Shown: one piece after another, positions 34,151 through 43,097 of the stretch | Numbering within the stretch: position 1 is the first letter of the stretch | Layout: every line of letters starts with the position of its first letter | Assembly (NCBI RefSeq): GCF_000331735.1 | Contig: NC_020126.1 | Span: 6,637,501 to 6,701,500, forward strand | Source of the DNA: Myxococcus stipitatus DSM 14675 | GTDB lineage: Bacteria > Myxococcota > Myxococcia > Myxococcales > Myxococcaceae | DNA: 64,000 nt | Reading direction: 5' to 3' | Notes under the pieces: model-generated | Database searches by the model: none | Seen by the model: the letters and a program-made list of their open reading frames with translations, nothing else | Told to the model about the DNA's origin: nothing | Program-made: the position numbers and the translations under genes

Positions 34151-36643
34151 TCACGAAGCCCCCGCCGAACGGGCCTTGTCCTTCACATCCATCGCCTTGC
34201 CTCCCGCCACCACCAGCGGCGGCACCTTGCCACCGCCCACCGCGCCCGCCGGGTAGACGGGACGCGTGTGATAGATGCCCTCCAGCGTGTGCAGGAAGGA
34301 CTGCGAGATGAGGTTCAGGTCCTTCAGCGTCAGGTCGCACTCGTCGAGCTGCCCCTCGGAGAAGATGAGGTTGATGATCTTCTGCACCTGGGCCTGGAGC
34401 TTGGACGTGGTGGGCTCCGACATCGAGCGCGTGGAGGCCTCCACCGCGTCGGCGATCATGACCAGCGCCGCCTCGCGGAACTGCGGCTTGGGGCCCGGGT
34501 AGCGGTAGATGCTCTCGTCGATGGGCGGCGCGCCTTCCTTGCCCTCCTGCTCCTTCAGGGCCTTGTGGTAGAAATACCCCACCGTGCGCGTGCCGTGGTG
34601 CTGGGGAATCGCATCCGCCACCAGCTTCGGCAGCCGGTACTGCCGCGCCATCTCCAGCCCCTCCGTCACGTGGCGCTTGATGATGACGGCGCTCATCGCG
34701 GGCGCGAGCCCGTCGTGCCGGTTCTCTCCCTTCTGGTTCTCCCCGAAGTAGAGCGGGTTCCGGCCCTTTCCGATGTCGTGGTAGTACGCGCACGAACGCG
34801 CGAGCAGCGGGTTGGCGCTGATCGTCTCGGCGGCGTTCTCCACCAGCGTCCCGATGATGATGGAGTGGTGGTAGGTGCCCGGCGCCTGGACGATGAGTTC
34901 CTTGAGCGCGGGGTGGTTGAGGTTCGCCAGCTCCAGCAGCTTGATGTCGGACGCGTAGCCGAACGTCATCTCGATGAGCGGCGTGAGCGCCATCACCATG
35001 ACGGGCACCGCGAGCGAGGAGCCGATGAACGCGCTCACCGCGGTGATGGCCGTGTCCGACGAGAGCCCCTTGCCCTCCACCAGGAACAGGAAGAGCACCG
35101 CCACCGTGTTGGCCGAGCCGGTGACGAGGCCCGCCCGGAAGATGCCCACGCGGTCCTTCGCCTTGACGATGCGGTCGGCCGCCACCAGCGAGCCCACGAG
35201 CGTGTAGATGCCGAAGGCCAGCGAGTTGCCGAGCATCACGCCCGCGAGGCTCGCGAACACCACGGCGAAGAAGAGCGCCAGCTCCTGCGTGAGGATGAAG
35301 CGCACCAGCATCGCACCCGCGGCCACCGGGAACACGTAGTACAGCGCCTCGATGGGCAGCGCCGTATAGCGGTCCTGGATGGCGTCCGCGATGGACACCC
35401 AGAGCTGCAACAGCGCCAGCATCCCCACCAGCAAGATGCCCAGCAACAGCCCGTCCTTGCGCGTGGGCCGGAAGCGCCGGAACGCGGTGAGGCAGAAGAA
35501 GTACGAGGAGACGACCAGCAGCGCCACCAGCCCCGTGCCGCCCAACTGGACCTGCACCAGGTCCAGCCCGTCCGTCTCCGCCCGCATCCCTTGCAGGACG
35601 ACGAGGTGGCCCTCGTTCACCAGCTCGCCATCGCCGATGACGCGCTGCCCCTTCTTGATGGAGATGACGGCGTCCTTCACTGCCTGCGCGGCCTGGTTCC
35701 GGCGCGCATCCGTCTCCGCGATGTTGATGGTGAGGTTGGGCCGCACCAGCCGCTTGGCCAGCCGAAGCACGGCCCGGCGCTGCACACCCGGCGCATCCGG
35801 CAGGAGGTTGCCCGGGATGGAGGCGAAGCGGTCCATCTCCTGGTGCGCCTCGCGCACGTCTACCACCTGGGGCGCGCCGTTGGGGAGGGTCTCCTCCCCC
35901 TTGTTCACCACGTCCCGGACCGTGAGTCCCTGAGGGGCCTCACGCGCCAGCTCCTCGCGGGAGCCCGCCACGTGCACCGGGCCCTGCTCGGAGCGGTAGG
36001 CCCGCTCCAGCAACGCCAGGGTGGCCACCTCCACCTCGTCCGAGAAGCCCTTCGCGAAGAGCGCCTGGAAGTCCTCCGCCTCCAGCCCCGCGTCGCGCTG
36101 GCCGAAGAGCAGCTCCTGCAGCTCCGACTGCATCTCCTCGCGGGCGCGGCGGTCGCGCTCGACCTGTTCAGGAGTGGGCGGTGGGTTGCGCCGGGACTTC
36201 CGGCCCTCGTCCGGCTCGCTCTCCGCCTTGGCGTCGGCGAGCTCCATCAGCCGCTCACGCATGGTGGCGAAGGACGCACGCACCACGGTGCGCAGATGTC
36301 CCACCACGGCCGGGTTCAAGTCATAGACGGGTTTGACGGCGGCCCGGGCATCCTGGCGCCGCTGGGTCGTCATGGACCGGTGGACGACCTCGTAGTCTCG
36401 AGCCGCCTTGAAGCCGGCGGGCGAGCTGGCGCGGAAGGGCTTGCCCAGGTTCTCGCCCGTCAAGGCGGGAATCTGCTGGCTGTAGAGGCCGGGGGAGATG
36501 GCAAACCCCGCCCCCACCGAGACCATCAGGAGAAGGAACACCTGGACCGCACGCCGCCCCCAGACGCCGTTTCCTAGACCCAAGCGTGCTGCGAGCGCGT
36601 CCAACGGACTGGGCGCGGGGGACTGCGGTTCCGGTTCGTCCAT
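34151..36643 (-). CDS. 7TM receptor-HD family phosphohydrolase (PgpH/YqfF-like)
   Basis: The 830-residue protein has one N-terminal helix and a large periplasmic 7TMR-HDED domain (about residues 60-370). Seven membrane helices (to about 610) and a cytoplasmic HD domain follow, with GTYHHSIIIGTLVE, YYHDIGKG and IPQHHGT as metal ligands. In Listeria, PgpH with this layout hydrolyses cyclic di-AMP; the same activity is likely but unproven here. The ATG at 36643 follows GAGG by seven bases. It lies between phoH and ybeY, as in many bacteria. Confidence 0.9.
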   Translation of the reverse strand: MDEPEPQSPAPSPLDALAARLGLGNGVWGRRAVQVFLLLMVSVGAGFAISPGLYSQQIPALTGENLGKPFRASSPAGFKAARDYEVVHRSMTTQRRQDARAAVKPVYDLNPAVVGHLRTVVRASFATMRERLMELADAKAESEPDEGRKSRRNPPPTPEQVERDRRAREEMQSELQELLFGQRDAGLEAEDFQALFAKGFSDEVEVATLALLERAYRSEQGPVHVAGSREELAREAPQGLTVRDVVNKGEETLPNGAPQVVDVREAHQEMDRFASIPGNLLPDAPGVQRRAVLRLAKRLVRPNLTINIAETDARRNQAAQAVKDAVISIKKGQRVIGDGELVNEGHLVVLQGMRAETDGLDLVQVQLGGTGLVALLVVSSYFFCLTAFRRFRPTRKDGLLLGILLVGMLALLQLWVSIADAIQDRYTALPIEALYYVFPVAAGAMLVRFILTQELALFFAVVFASLAGVMLGNSLAFGIYTLVGSLVAADRIVKAKDRVGIFRAGLVTGSANTVAVLFLFLVEGKGLSSDTAITAVSAFIGSSLAVPVMVMALTPLIEMTFGYASDIKLLELANLNHPALKELIVQAPGTYHHSIIIGTLVENAAETISANPLLARSCAYYHDIGKGRNPLYFGENQKGENRHDGLAPAMSAVIIKRHVTEGLEMARQYRLPKLVADAIPQHHGTRTVGYFYHKALKEQEGKEGAPPIDESIYRYPGPKPQFREAALVMIADAVEASTRSMSEPTTSKLQAQVQKIINLIFSEGQLDECDLTLKDLNLISQSFLHTLEGIYHTRPVYPAGAVGGGKVPPLVVAGGKAMDVKDKARSAGAS

Positions 36644-36719
36644 GGAGGTCCTCACCCTAGATAGGGGCCGTGGCTCCATCAAGGCCGCAGCGCGCCGGAA
36701 AATTCACGGGGCCGGAAAT

Positions 36720-36761
36720 ACGTATGCCCGCCCGCCAGGGTGAGGGCGGGTGGGCATACGT
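36720..36761 (-). terminator. Strong hairpin terminator after phoH
   Basis: Arms of about 17 bases (ACGTATGCCCGCCCGCC against GGCGGGTGGGCATACGT) pair with a single G-T wobble and a loop of about eight bases. The structure lies 17 bases past the phoH stop, and a short T-stretch (ATTTCC) overlaps its 3' edge on the minus strand. It should end or reduce phoH transcription before the PgpH gene. Confidence 0.75.
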
Positions 36762-36778
36762 GTGCAACGTTGACTGGC

Positions 36779-37933
36779 TCAGCCGACAGCAGCCTCCGGG
36801 GGCACCGGAGCCACGCGGGACTCAGGTGCCGCCACGCTGGCCGACGAGGCGGCTTCGCGAGCGGCCTGGGCCTCCTTCTGGGCCACCTCCGCCTTGTCGT
36901 AGGCGCGGATGACTTCCTGCACCAACGGGTGGCGGACGACGTCCAGGTCGGAGAACTCCGAGAAGTGGATGCCCTCGATGTTCTTGAGCACCGCGCGGGC
37001 ATGGGACAGGCCGGACAGCTTCCCCGTGGGGAGGTCCACCTGCGTCACGTCGCCGGTGATGACGGCCTTGCTGTTGTAGCCCAGGCGCGTCAGGAACATC
37101 TTCATCTGCTCCACGGTGGTGTTCTGCGCCTCGTCGAGGATGACGAAGGCATCGTTGAGCGTCCGGCCACGCATGAAGGCCAGCGGAGCGACCTCCACCA
37201 CGCCCTCCTCCACCAGATGCGCCGCGCGCTCGGCGGCCATCATGTCGTGGAGCGCGTCGTAGAGCGGCCGCAGGTAGGGGTTCACCTTCTCCTGCAAGTC
37301 GCCGGGCAGGAAGCCCAGCTTCTCCCCCGCCTCCACCGCGGGCCGCGCCAGGATGATGCGCTTGACCTTGCGCTCCTGGAGGAAGGCAACAGCCATGGCC
37401 ATGGCCAGGTACGTCTTGCCCGTACCCGCGGGACCGATGCCGAAGACGATGTCGTGGGCTCGGATGGAGTCCACGTAGCGCTTCTGGGCGATGCTCTTCG
37501 GCGCAATCTGCCGGTTGCCGGAGCTCTTCAGCACCGGCCCCAGCATGACTTCCTGGAGCGACTCCGCGCCCCGGCCGAGCACCTTGATGCCCTGCTCGAC
37601 GTCCTCGCGGTAGACGGGACGCCCCGCGCGAATCATCCCCTCCAGGTTCTCCAGCAAACGCACCGCGAAGGCGACCGCGTCGGAGGGGCCGGACAAGTGG
37701 AACTCCGTCCCCCGTTGTCCCACCCGGACCCCGAGGCGTCGCTCCATCAGTTTGAGGTTTTCGTTCTGGTTGCCGCACAGCGCAAGGGCCGTCTCATTGT
37801 CACGGACGTCCACCTTGGCGGAGGCGGTGACGGCTGCGGGCGCTTCCAACGTGGCGGGGTTTCGCAATGCGTGTCGTTCCTCGGTCGGTACCGCTGTCTT
37901 CAACGTAACGCCGCCCCCCTGCCTCCGAAACAC
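36779..37933 (-). CDS. phoH: PhoH family ATPase
   Basis: The 384-residue protein has an N-terminal KH-like region (about residues 45-125). A PhoH ATPase core follows with Walker A GIGPAGTGKTYLAMA, ARPAVEAGEKLGFLPGDL, Walker B FVILDEAQNTT and GDVTQVDLP. PhoH proteins are RNA helicase-like ATPases linked to YbeY and ribosome quality control. The start shown is GTG at 37933; a TTG at 37903 is also possible. The last 30 residues are Ala/Pro/Glu-rich and likely unstructured. It sits 15 bases after the DUF4388 gene. Confidence 0.93.
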   Translation of the reverse strand: MFRRQGGGVTLKTAVPTEERHALRNPATLEAPAAVTASAKVDVRDNETALALCGNQNENLKLMERRLGVRVGQRGTEFHLSGPSDAVAFAVRLLENLEGMIRAGRPVYREDVEQGIKVLGRGAESLQEVMLGPVLKSSGNRQIAPKSIAQKRYVDSIRAHDIVFGIGPAGTGKTYLAMAMAVAFLQERKVKRIILARPAVEAGEKLGFLPGDLQEKVNPYLRPLYDALHDMMAAERAAHLVEEGVVEVAPLAFMRGRTLNDAFVILDEAQNTTVEQMKMFLTRLGYNSKAVITGDVTQVDLPTGKLSGLSHARAVLKNIEGIHFSEFSDLDVVRHPLVQEVIRAYDKAEVAQKEAQAAREAASSASVAAPESRVAPVPPEAAVG

Positions 37934-37948
37934 GACTTCGCGTGAAGG

Positions 37949-39070
37949 CTAGCGCAGGGGAGGCAGGAGGACGAACCGCCGAGCGGGCAACCGCCGGTAG
38001 TAGAATTCCTCCCGCCACGGGTATCTGAGTTCGTCTGAACTCAACAATCCAGCCTGGACCAGGGCGTCCAGACGCTCCGGCAGTTCCCCTCGTTCCAGAA
38101 GGAACACTTCCAGGGCGGACTCGATTCGGACGCGTTGGGCATCGGAAACATGACGTTGCGCCGCGGCGTCGGCGAAAGCGGTGGCCGCTCGCGTGTGCTC
38201 CGGGTCGGCGAGCGCCACCCGGGACACCACCACCGCCAGCGCCGCGAGGACTCCCATGGTGGCCACCACCCGCCCCACCACGCCCCCCATGCGGGAGACC
38301 AGCCGCTCCTCCCCCGGCGCGGGAGCCGGCGCCCCCTCGGGGTGCACGACGCGCACGTACTCGCCCCGAACCAGGTTGTGCAGGGCCTTGCAGGTCTCGA
38401 ACTCACCCAGGCAGCAGACATCCACCAGCTTGCGCAGGTCGCGACCGACCGCGATCTCGTCGTAGACGCGGCGCTCGGTGCCGCCGATGGAGCCCAGCTC
38501 TCCGCCCTCCTCGCCCTCGCGCGGTGGAGGCAGCGCCTTGAGGCGCTCGAAGGCGAGGTCGTCGCGGTGGATGGACTTCCGGATGACGGGCCACTCATCC
38601 ACCATCCGGAAGCCTTCCATGAGCACCGTCTCGGCGCGCAGCGGATGGATGGCCTCCGCTTCGGGCTCCACCGGTCCCTGGATGAACTCGTACGTGCCGG
38701 CCTTCCAGGTGAAGAGACGGTAGAGCGTCTCCGTCGCCTGCAGCTGCATCATCGACTGGAAGCGGTCCGCGGTGAGCGCCTGGCTGGAGACGAGCACGTC
38801 CCCCAGCCGCTTGAGGGTGCGCCGCTGCGTCTCCAGCGCCGCTTCCAGCTGCGTCTCGGTGATGAGCTCGGCGCGCACGAGCATGGCGCCGATGAGGTCC
38901 TTGCGCTTCCGGGTGACGCTCTCGACCTTGATGATGTGGCCGTCCTGGAAGCCGATGCGCACCTCCTGGTCCTTGTTGTCCAGTTGGAGCGAGCCCGTCT
39001 TCTGCTGCTGCCCGATGAGCTGCAGGATGTCGCCGATGCCGAAGTCCTTGAGGGTTCCTTTCAGGGACAT
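37949..39070 (-). CDS. DUF4388 (PATAN) domain protein with one membrane helix
   Basis: The 373-residue protein begins SLKGTLKDFGIGDILQLIGQQQKTGSLQL, the standard opening of DUF4388/PATAN domains frequent in myxobacteria. A helical region (residues 70-240) follows, then a hydrophobic segment (about residues 275-300) and a 65-residue C-terminal tail. DUF4388 domains are thought to be regulatory protein-protein modules, often near receivers. No enzyme motif is seen. It lies five bases after the TPR/zinc-ribbon membrane gene, so the two are probably cotranscribed and may act together. Confidence 0.82.
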   Translation of the reverse strand: MSLKGTLKDFGIGDILQLIGQQQKTGSLQLDNKDQEVRIGFQDGHIIKVESVTRKRKDLIGAMLVRAELITETQLEAALETQRRTLKRLGDVLVSSQALTADRFQSMMQLQATETLYRLFTWKAGTYEFIQGPVEPEAEAIHPLRAETVLMEGFRMVDEWPVIRKSIHRDDLAFERLKALPPPREGEEGGELGSIGGTERRVYDEIAVGRDLRKLVDVCCLGEFETCKALHNLVRGEYVRVVHPEGAPAPAPGEERLVSRMGGVVGRVVATMGVLAALAVVVSRVALADPEHTRAATAFADAAAQRHVSDAQRVRIESALEVFLLERGELPERLDALVQAGLLSSDELRYPWREEFYYRRLPARRFVLLPPLR

Positions 39071-39075
39071 GGTCT

Positions 39076-41262
39076 CTACTCCCCTCGGCGCAGCCGACGC
39101 AGGCCACGCAGCGACATCAGGTGCACGCCCACCAGCAACACCACCGCCGGCACCAGCTTGAAGTACAGCGGCGCATCTCCATGCGGCGCTCGGACCAGGC
39201 CGTGGTGCAGCAGCGTCGCGGCCAGCGCGAACAGGAAGAGGAAGGCGTAGAGCGCACCGCGCACCGCGCCTCCCGAGAAGACGTGCCCCGCGCCCGAGAG
39301 CACCGCCCCCACGGCATAGGCCACGCGCCCCGCCCAGGCCTGGTGGCGCTCCACCTGGTCCGCCTTGCGCTGGCGGAGGTTCTGCGGCACCAGTCCTCGC
39401 CGCGAGAAGACGTTCACACACTGACCACACTGGGTTCCGCCGCTGACGAGCTCCGGGTCACACCGACTGCACACGGGCCGGCCGCACCGCTCACACCCGT
39501 TCGCCGCCTTCAGCTTCTCCGCCAGCATGCCCCAGAGGCCCAGCAGCACCGCCACCACCGCGGGGAGCGCCCAGGCCACCGGGCCGCCCGGCGTCACCCC
39601 CGGCAACAGCCAGCGTCCAAGCTGCGCCTCCACCCGCTGGCCCGCCACGCGCCCATCCGCGAGCGACAGCCACTCCGACTCCGGAACCTGCGGCGACAAC
39701 ATCAGCAGGTTCAGCAGCAGCCGGTCATCCGGGGGCGGCTCGCGCAGCAGCAGCGAGCCATCCAGCGCCTGCGCGGAGGCCGTGGCCGCGGCCGCGCGGT
39801 CCAGCTCCTTGCCCACTTCCTCATCCGGGAGCGTCTTCGCCTTGCGCCGGTAGATCTGCGCGAGGTTGTAGTGCGGCGCGGCCATCCGCGGGTCCGCCTG
39901 GGACGCCTGGACGTAGAGCTGCGCGGCTCCGTCCACGTCGCCCAATCCCACCAGCGTGTTGCCGAAGCGAGTCAACAGCCGCGCGTCGCCGCTGCGCAGG
40001 GCCGCGGCCGCCTTGAAGTGCGTCCGCGCATCCTCGAGGAGCCCGCGCCGCGACTCGTAGTACCCCAGCGCCATCAGCTCCGCGTAGGTGGCCGCGCGCG
40101 ACTCGAGGCGGGCCTTGACGCGGCCCATCGCCCCTTCCGCGGACAAGCCACCGCGCTCCAGCACGAAGACGTCCTCGGCGGGAGTCCCCGCGAAGGCCGT
40201 CACCCGCGTGAGCTGTCCGGCCGCCAGCGGCGCGAGCCCCAGCCCCGCGAGGAGGACGGCCGACAGCACCCGCTCGCGCCGCGTGAGGTAGGGCACCACC
40301 ACGGCCAGCAGGACGAGCAGCCGAGGCAACAGCCCCATCCCCAGCGTCAGCGCCAGGCCGAGCAGCAGCACTCCCAACAATCCCGACTGCCACCGGGCCA
40401 CCGCGCGCGGCAGCAGGTGGTGGAAGTCATGCAGCGCGTAGCGCACCCGACGCACGAACAGCAGCCCCACCAGGGCCACCGCCGTCGCCGACCACGCCAG
40501 GAGCAAGAGCGAGCCCAGGTCCGCCAGCGCCGGCCCCCGGTAGCGAGGATCCAACGCCATGGACACGAAGGCCGCGCGAAGCTGCGCGAAGACCCGGCCC
40601 ACCTTCTCGGGCGCGGACAGCGCGTAGAGCTCCGCCAGCTCGAAGCGAGCCTGGGGCAGCCTGGGCGACAGCTCCACCGCCAGCTCCGCCAGTTGGAGGG
40701 CGCCAGTCATGTCCCCTGCCCGTCCGCGCACGCCCGCCTCGCGCACGAAGCCGACGCTGATGGGCTCCAGGTCCGCCGCCAGCAGCTCCTGCCTCAGCGT
40801 CGCCAGCTCCCGCTGCGCCTTCTCCGCCGACACCCCGTCATTCGTCGCTCGAGCCTTGCGCCACCGGTCCCAGACCTGAAGCACCTCGGCATCCGTCATG
40901 CGCGGCACCAGCACGGGGCTCAACACGGGCCGGGGCGGAACGACGACGGGAGCAGCGGCCCCCGCTGGAGCCGGCTGGGCACCTCCTGTCGGGCGCGCCT
41001 GCGCCGACGGGGTCTCCTCCCTGGCCTTCGCCCCACGCGCGGACTTGCGGGGCACCTCGTCGCGCTCGAACTCCTCGTCATCGGGCGCACCGGCGTCATC
41101 CGCCTCCTGGGTGTCCAGGGGCTCTTCCTGGAGGTCGGGCTCGAGCGGACCGGGATCCACCTCCTGGAGGCGGGTGGGCGCTTCGAGCTGCGCGGATGCC
41201 AACGCCGGAGTCAGGAGTAGGAAGCCCCAGAGGAGCAAGGCGGCAAGCGGGAGGCGGATCAT
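39076..41262 (-). CDS. TPR and zinc-ribbon membrane protein
   Basis: The 728-residue protein has a signal peptide and an acidic/Pro-rich low-complexity stretch (residues 30-110). A helical repeat region with TPR-like helices occupies about residues 115-235, then a cluster of membrane helices (about 240-345). A second TPR region lies at about 360-510. Near the C-terminus CERCGRPVCSRC plus CGQC form a four- to six-Cys zinc ribbon (about 610-635) before the last helices. I know no named family with this whole layout. It is coupled to the DUF4388 gene. It may be a scaffold for an envelope complex; that is inference. Confidence 0.72.
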   Translation of the reverse strand: MIRLPLAALLLWGFLLLTPALASAQLEAPTRLQEVDPGPLEPDLQEEPLDTQEADDAGAPDDEEFERDEVPRKSARGAKAREETPSAQARPTGGAQPAPAGAAAPVVVPPRPVLSPVLVPRMTDAEVLQVWDRWRKARATNDGVSAEKAQRELATLRQELLAADLEPISVGFVREAGVRGRAGDMTGALQLAELAVELSPRLPQARFELAELYALSAPEKVGRVFAQLRAAFVSMALDPRYRGPALADLGSLLLLAWSATAVALVGLLFVRRVRYALHDFHHLLPRAVARWQSGLLGVLLLGLALTLGMGLLPRLLVLLAVVVPYLTRRERVLSAVLLAGLGLAPLAAGQLTRVTAFAGTPAEDVFVLERGGLSAEGAMGRVKARLESRAATYAELMALGYYESRRGLLEDARTHFKAAAALRSGDARLLTRFGNTLVGLGDVDGAAQLYVQASQADPRMAAPHYNLAQIYRRKAKTLPDEEVGKELDRAAAATASAQALDGSLLLREPPPDDRLLLNLLMLSPQVPESEWLSLADGRVAGQRVEAQLGRWLLPGVTPGGPVAWALPAVVAVLLGLWGMLAEKLKAANGCERCGRPVCSRCDPELVSGGTQCGQCVNVFSRRGLVPQNLRQRKADQVERHQAWAGRVAYAVGAVLSGAGHVFSGGAVRGALYAFLFLFALAATLLHHGLVRAPHGDAPLYFKLVPAVVLLVGVHLMSLRGLRRLRRGE

Positions 41263-41407
41263 CCAGGCCCTGGATGATAGGCGACCCGGGCCCAGGCACG
41301 AAAGGAACGACACCTCCCGGGTCCACTCCCGCCTTTCCCGGATGCGGCTGGGGGGGCGCGTGTTAGAGGAACTCACGCCGGGGGAGCACCCCCACACGGA
41401 GGGAGCA

Positions 41408-42595
41408 GTGAACGAAATGGGGACCCCTGGGGCGGAGCTGGAACGTCTGGTGGGCATCATGCAGAGGCTGCGCGCCGAGGGCGGCTGCCCCTGGGACCGG
41501 GAGCAGGACCTGCGCTCCCTGCGGCCCTACCTCGTCGAGGAGGCCTTCGAGGTCCTGGATGAGATGGACCGGGTGGCCCAGGGAGGCCCCTGGCACCCGC
41601 TCTGCGAGGAGCTGGGCGACCTGCTCTTCCAGATCGTGTTCCACGCCCAGCTCGCCTCGGAGCTGGGTGAGTTCACCATGGCCGACGTCAGCAAGGCCAT
41701 CAGCGACAAGATCACCAGCCGCCACCCGCACGTCTTCGGCGAGCAGCAGGTGCGGTTGGATGGCGCCGAGCAGGTGCTGGCCAACTGGGCCAAGCTCAAG
41801 GCCGAGGAGCGCAAGCGCAAGACGGGCAAGGAGGGCTCGGTCCTCGACGGAGTCCCCACGGCCGCCCCCGCCCTGCTGCGCGCCGAACGGCTCACGGAGA
41901 AAGCCAGCCGCATCGGCTTCGACTGGCCGGACCTCGCGGGTGTGCGCGGAAAGCTGGCCGAGGAGCTGGCCGAGCTGGACGCCGCCATCGCCACCGGGGA
42001 GCGCGACGCCATCGAGCACGAGCTGGGCGACGTCCTGTTCTCGCTCGCCAACCTCGCGCGCTTCGTGAAGACCCCCGCCGAGGACGCGCTGCGCATGGCC
42101 ATCCGCCGCTTCACCACGCGCTTCCAGCACATCGAGTCCGCCCTCCACGACGAGGGCGTCCCCTTCGGAGGTGCCACCCTGGAGCACATGGAGCGGCACT
42201 GGCAGGCCGCCAAGGCCCAGGAGAAGTCCCTGCCCCCGCCCAGGTCGCTGCCTCGCGCCCCCCTCTCCACCCTGCGGCTGGGCGTCTCCAACCTCGAGGC
42301 CCAGCGCACCTTCTGGGACTCGGTGGCCACCACCCTGGGCTGGAGCCCCGCCCGGTCGGAGCCCGACACGGCCCGGTACGACAGCGGCCCGGTGCGCCTG
42401 GTGTTCCACCGCGCGGAGCACCCCGCCTCGGGGACCACCTTCACGCTGGAGGCCCCTTCCGCCCTGGCGGTGATCCGGCTGCGGCAGGTGATGGAGCAAG
42501 CCCACCCTGGCTCCGTCGTGGATTCCGCCGCGGGAAGCCTGACTTTCCGTGATCCAGCCGGCCTGATGTGGGAATACACCTCCATCGCCCGATGA
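41408..42595 (+). CDS. mazG: MazG nucleotide pyrophosphohydrolase fused to a VOC-like domain
   Basis: Residues 1-270 are a two-domain MazG. They start with GCPWDREQDLRSLRPYLVEEAFEVLDEMD, continue with CEELGDLLFQIVFHAQ, and end in a second MazG repeat (LAEELAELDAAI ... HELGDVLFSLANLARF). MazG hydrolyses aberrant NTPs or alarmones. After a Pro-rich linker, residues 284-395 look like half of a glyoxalase/VOC fold (LSTLRLGVSNLEAQRTFW ... FRDPAGLMWEYTSI). E. coli MazG is 263 residues, so the domain is an addition. The GTG at 41408, five bases after GGAGG, is preferred over an ATG at 41417. Confidence 0.9.
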   Translation: MNEMGTPGAELERLVGIMQRLRAEGGCPWDREQDLRSLRPYLVEEAFEVLDEMDRVAQGGPWHPLCEELGDLLFQIVFHAQLASELGEFTMADVSKAISDKITSRHPHVFGEQQVRLDGAEQVLANWAKLKAEERKRKTGKEGSVLDGVPTAAPALLRAERLTEKASRIGFDWPDLAGVRGKLAEELAELDAAIATGERDAIEHELGDVLFSLANLARFVKTPAEDALRMAIRRFTTRFQHIESALHDEGVPFGGATLEHMERHWQAAKAQEKSLPPPRSLPRAPLSTLRLGVSNLEAQRTFWDSVATTLGWSPARSEPDTARYDSGPVRLVFHRAEHPASGTTFTLEAPSALAVIRLRQVMEQAHPGSVVDSAAGSLTFRDPAGLMWEYTSIAR

Positions 42596-42664
42596 TTTTG
42601 CCCCCGCGCAGCCCGCTGATCGCAGCCCGAGTCCAGAAAACCCGGCTGGATGCGCACGCCCGCC

Positions 42665-42693
42665 TTGACGCCTTCGAGGCGTCGCAGTAAGGA
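42665..42693 (+). promoter_or_regulatory. Candidate rpsT promoter
   Basis: TTGACG (42665-42670) and TAAGGA (42688-42693) are spaced by 17 bases, 42 bases ahead of the rpsT start. The -10 box is a weak match. The spacer holds a small perfect hairpin (GACGCCTTCGAGGCGTC, 42667-42683) that might instead end the mazG transcript, as a T5 run lies further downstream. Confidence 0.4.
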
Positions 42694-42735
42694 CGGCCCC
42701 CTCTTTTTAGCCTGCCTTTTGCTTGGAGATTTCTC

Positions 42736-43008
42736 TTGGCCAACACCAAGTCCGCAGAGAAGCGTTACCGTCAGTCCGAGAAGCGCCGCGCCCGGAACGT
42801 CACCGTCCGCACCGAGGTGAAGACCGCGGTGAAGTCCGCCCGTGAGGCCATTGGCACCAAGGACACCGCCAAGAAGACGGACGCGGTCAAGGCGGCCTCC
42901 AAGGCGCTGAACAAGGCCGCCTCCAAGGGCGTGCTGCACAAGCGCACCGCTTCGCGCCGCATCTCGCGCCTCGCCAAGGCCGCCGCCAAGAGCGCGCGTC
43001 AGGCCTGA
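42736..43008 (+). CDS. rpsT: 30S ribosomal protein S20
   Basis: A 90-residue, Lys/Arg/Ala-rich three-helix protein that binds 16S rRNA during assembly. The start ANTKSAEKRYRQSEKRRARN and the end RRISRLAKAAAK are standard S20. The start codon is TTG, seven bases after GGAG; no ATG lies nearby. E. coli rpsT also starts with UUG, which is tied to translational autoregulation, so the rare start may be functional here too. It is transcribed alone between mazG and a convergent lptE-like gene. Confidence 0.97.
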   Translation: MANTKSAEKRYRQSEKRRARNVTVRTEVKTAVKSAREAIGTKDTAKKTDAVKAASKALNKAASKGVLHKRTASRRISRLAKAAAKSARQA

Positions 43009-43015
43009 TGCACCC

Positions 43016-43037
43016 AGGGGACTTCTCGAAGTCCCCT
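43016..43037 (+). terminator. Hairpin terminator after rpsT
   Basis: AGGGGACTT and AAGTCCCCT pair perfectly around a CTCG tetraloop, seven bases past the rpsT stop. There is no T-run after it, but the stem is GC-rich and the position is right. Confidence 0.6.
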
Positions 43038-43068
43038 CGCAGGCTCAGAAGCAGGCTCGCTGGGAGGA

Positions 43069-43097
43069 GGCCAACGCCTCCTCACCAGGCGTTGGCC
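43069..43097. terminator. Convergent hairpin between rpsT and lptE-like gene
   Basis: GGCCAACGCCT and AGGCGTTGGCC form an 11-bp perfect stem with a seven-base loop. It overlaps the last codons and stop of the lptE-like gene on the minus strand and could stop transcription in both directions. No T-run is present on either side. Confidence 0.5.
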
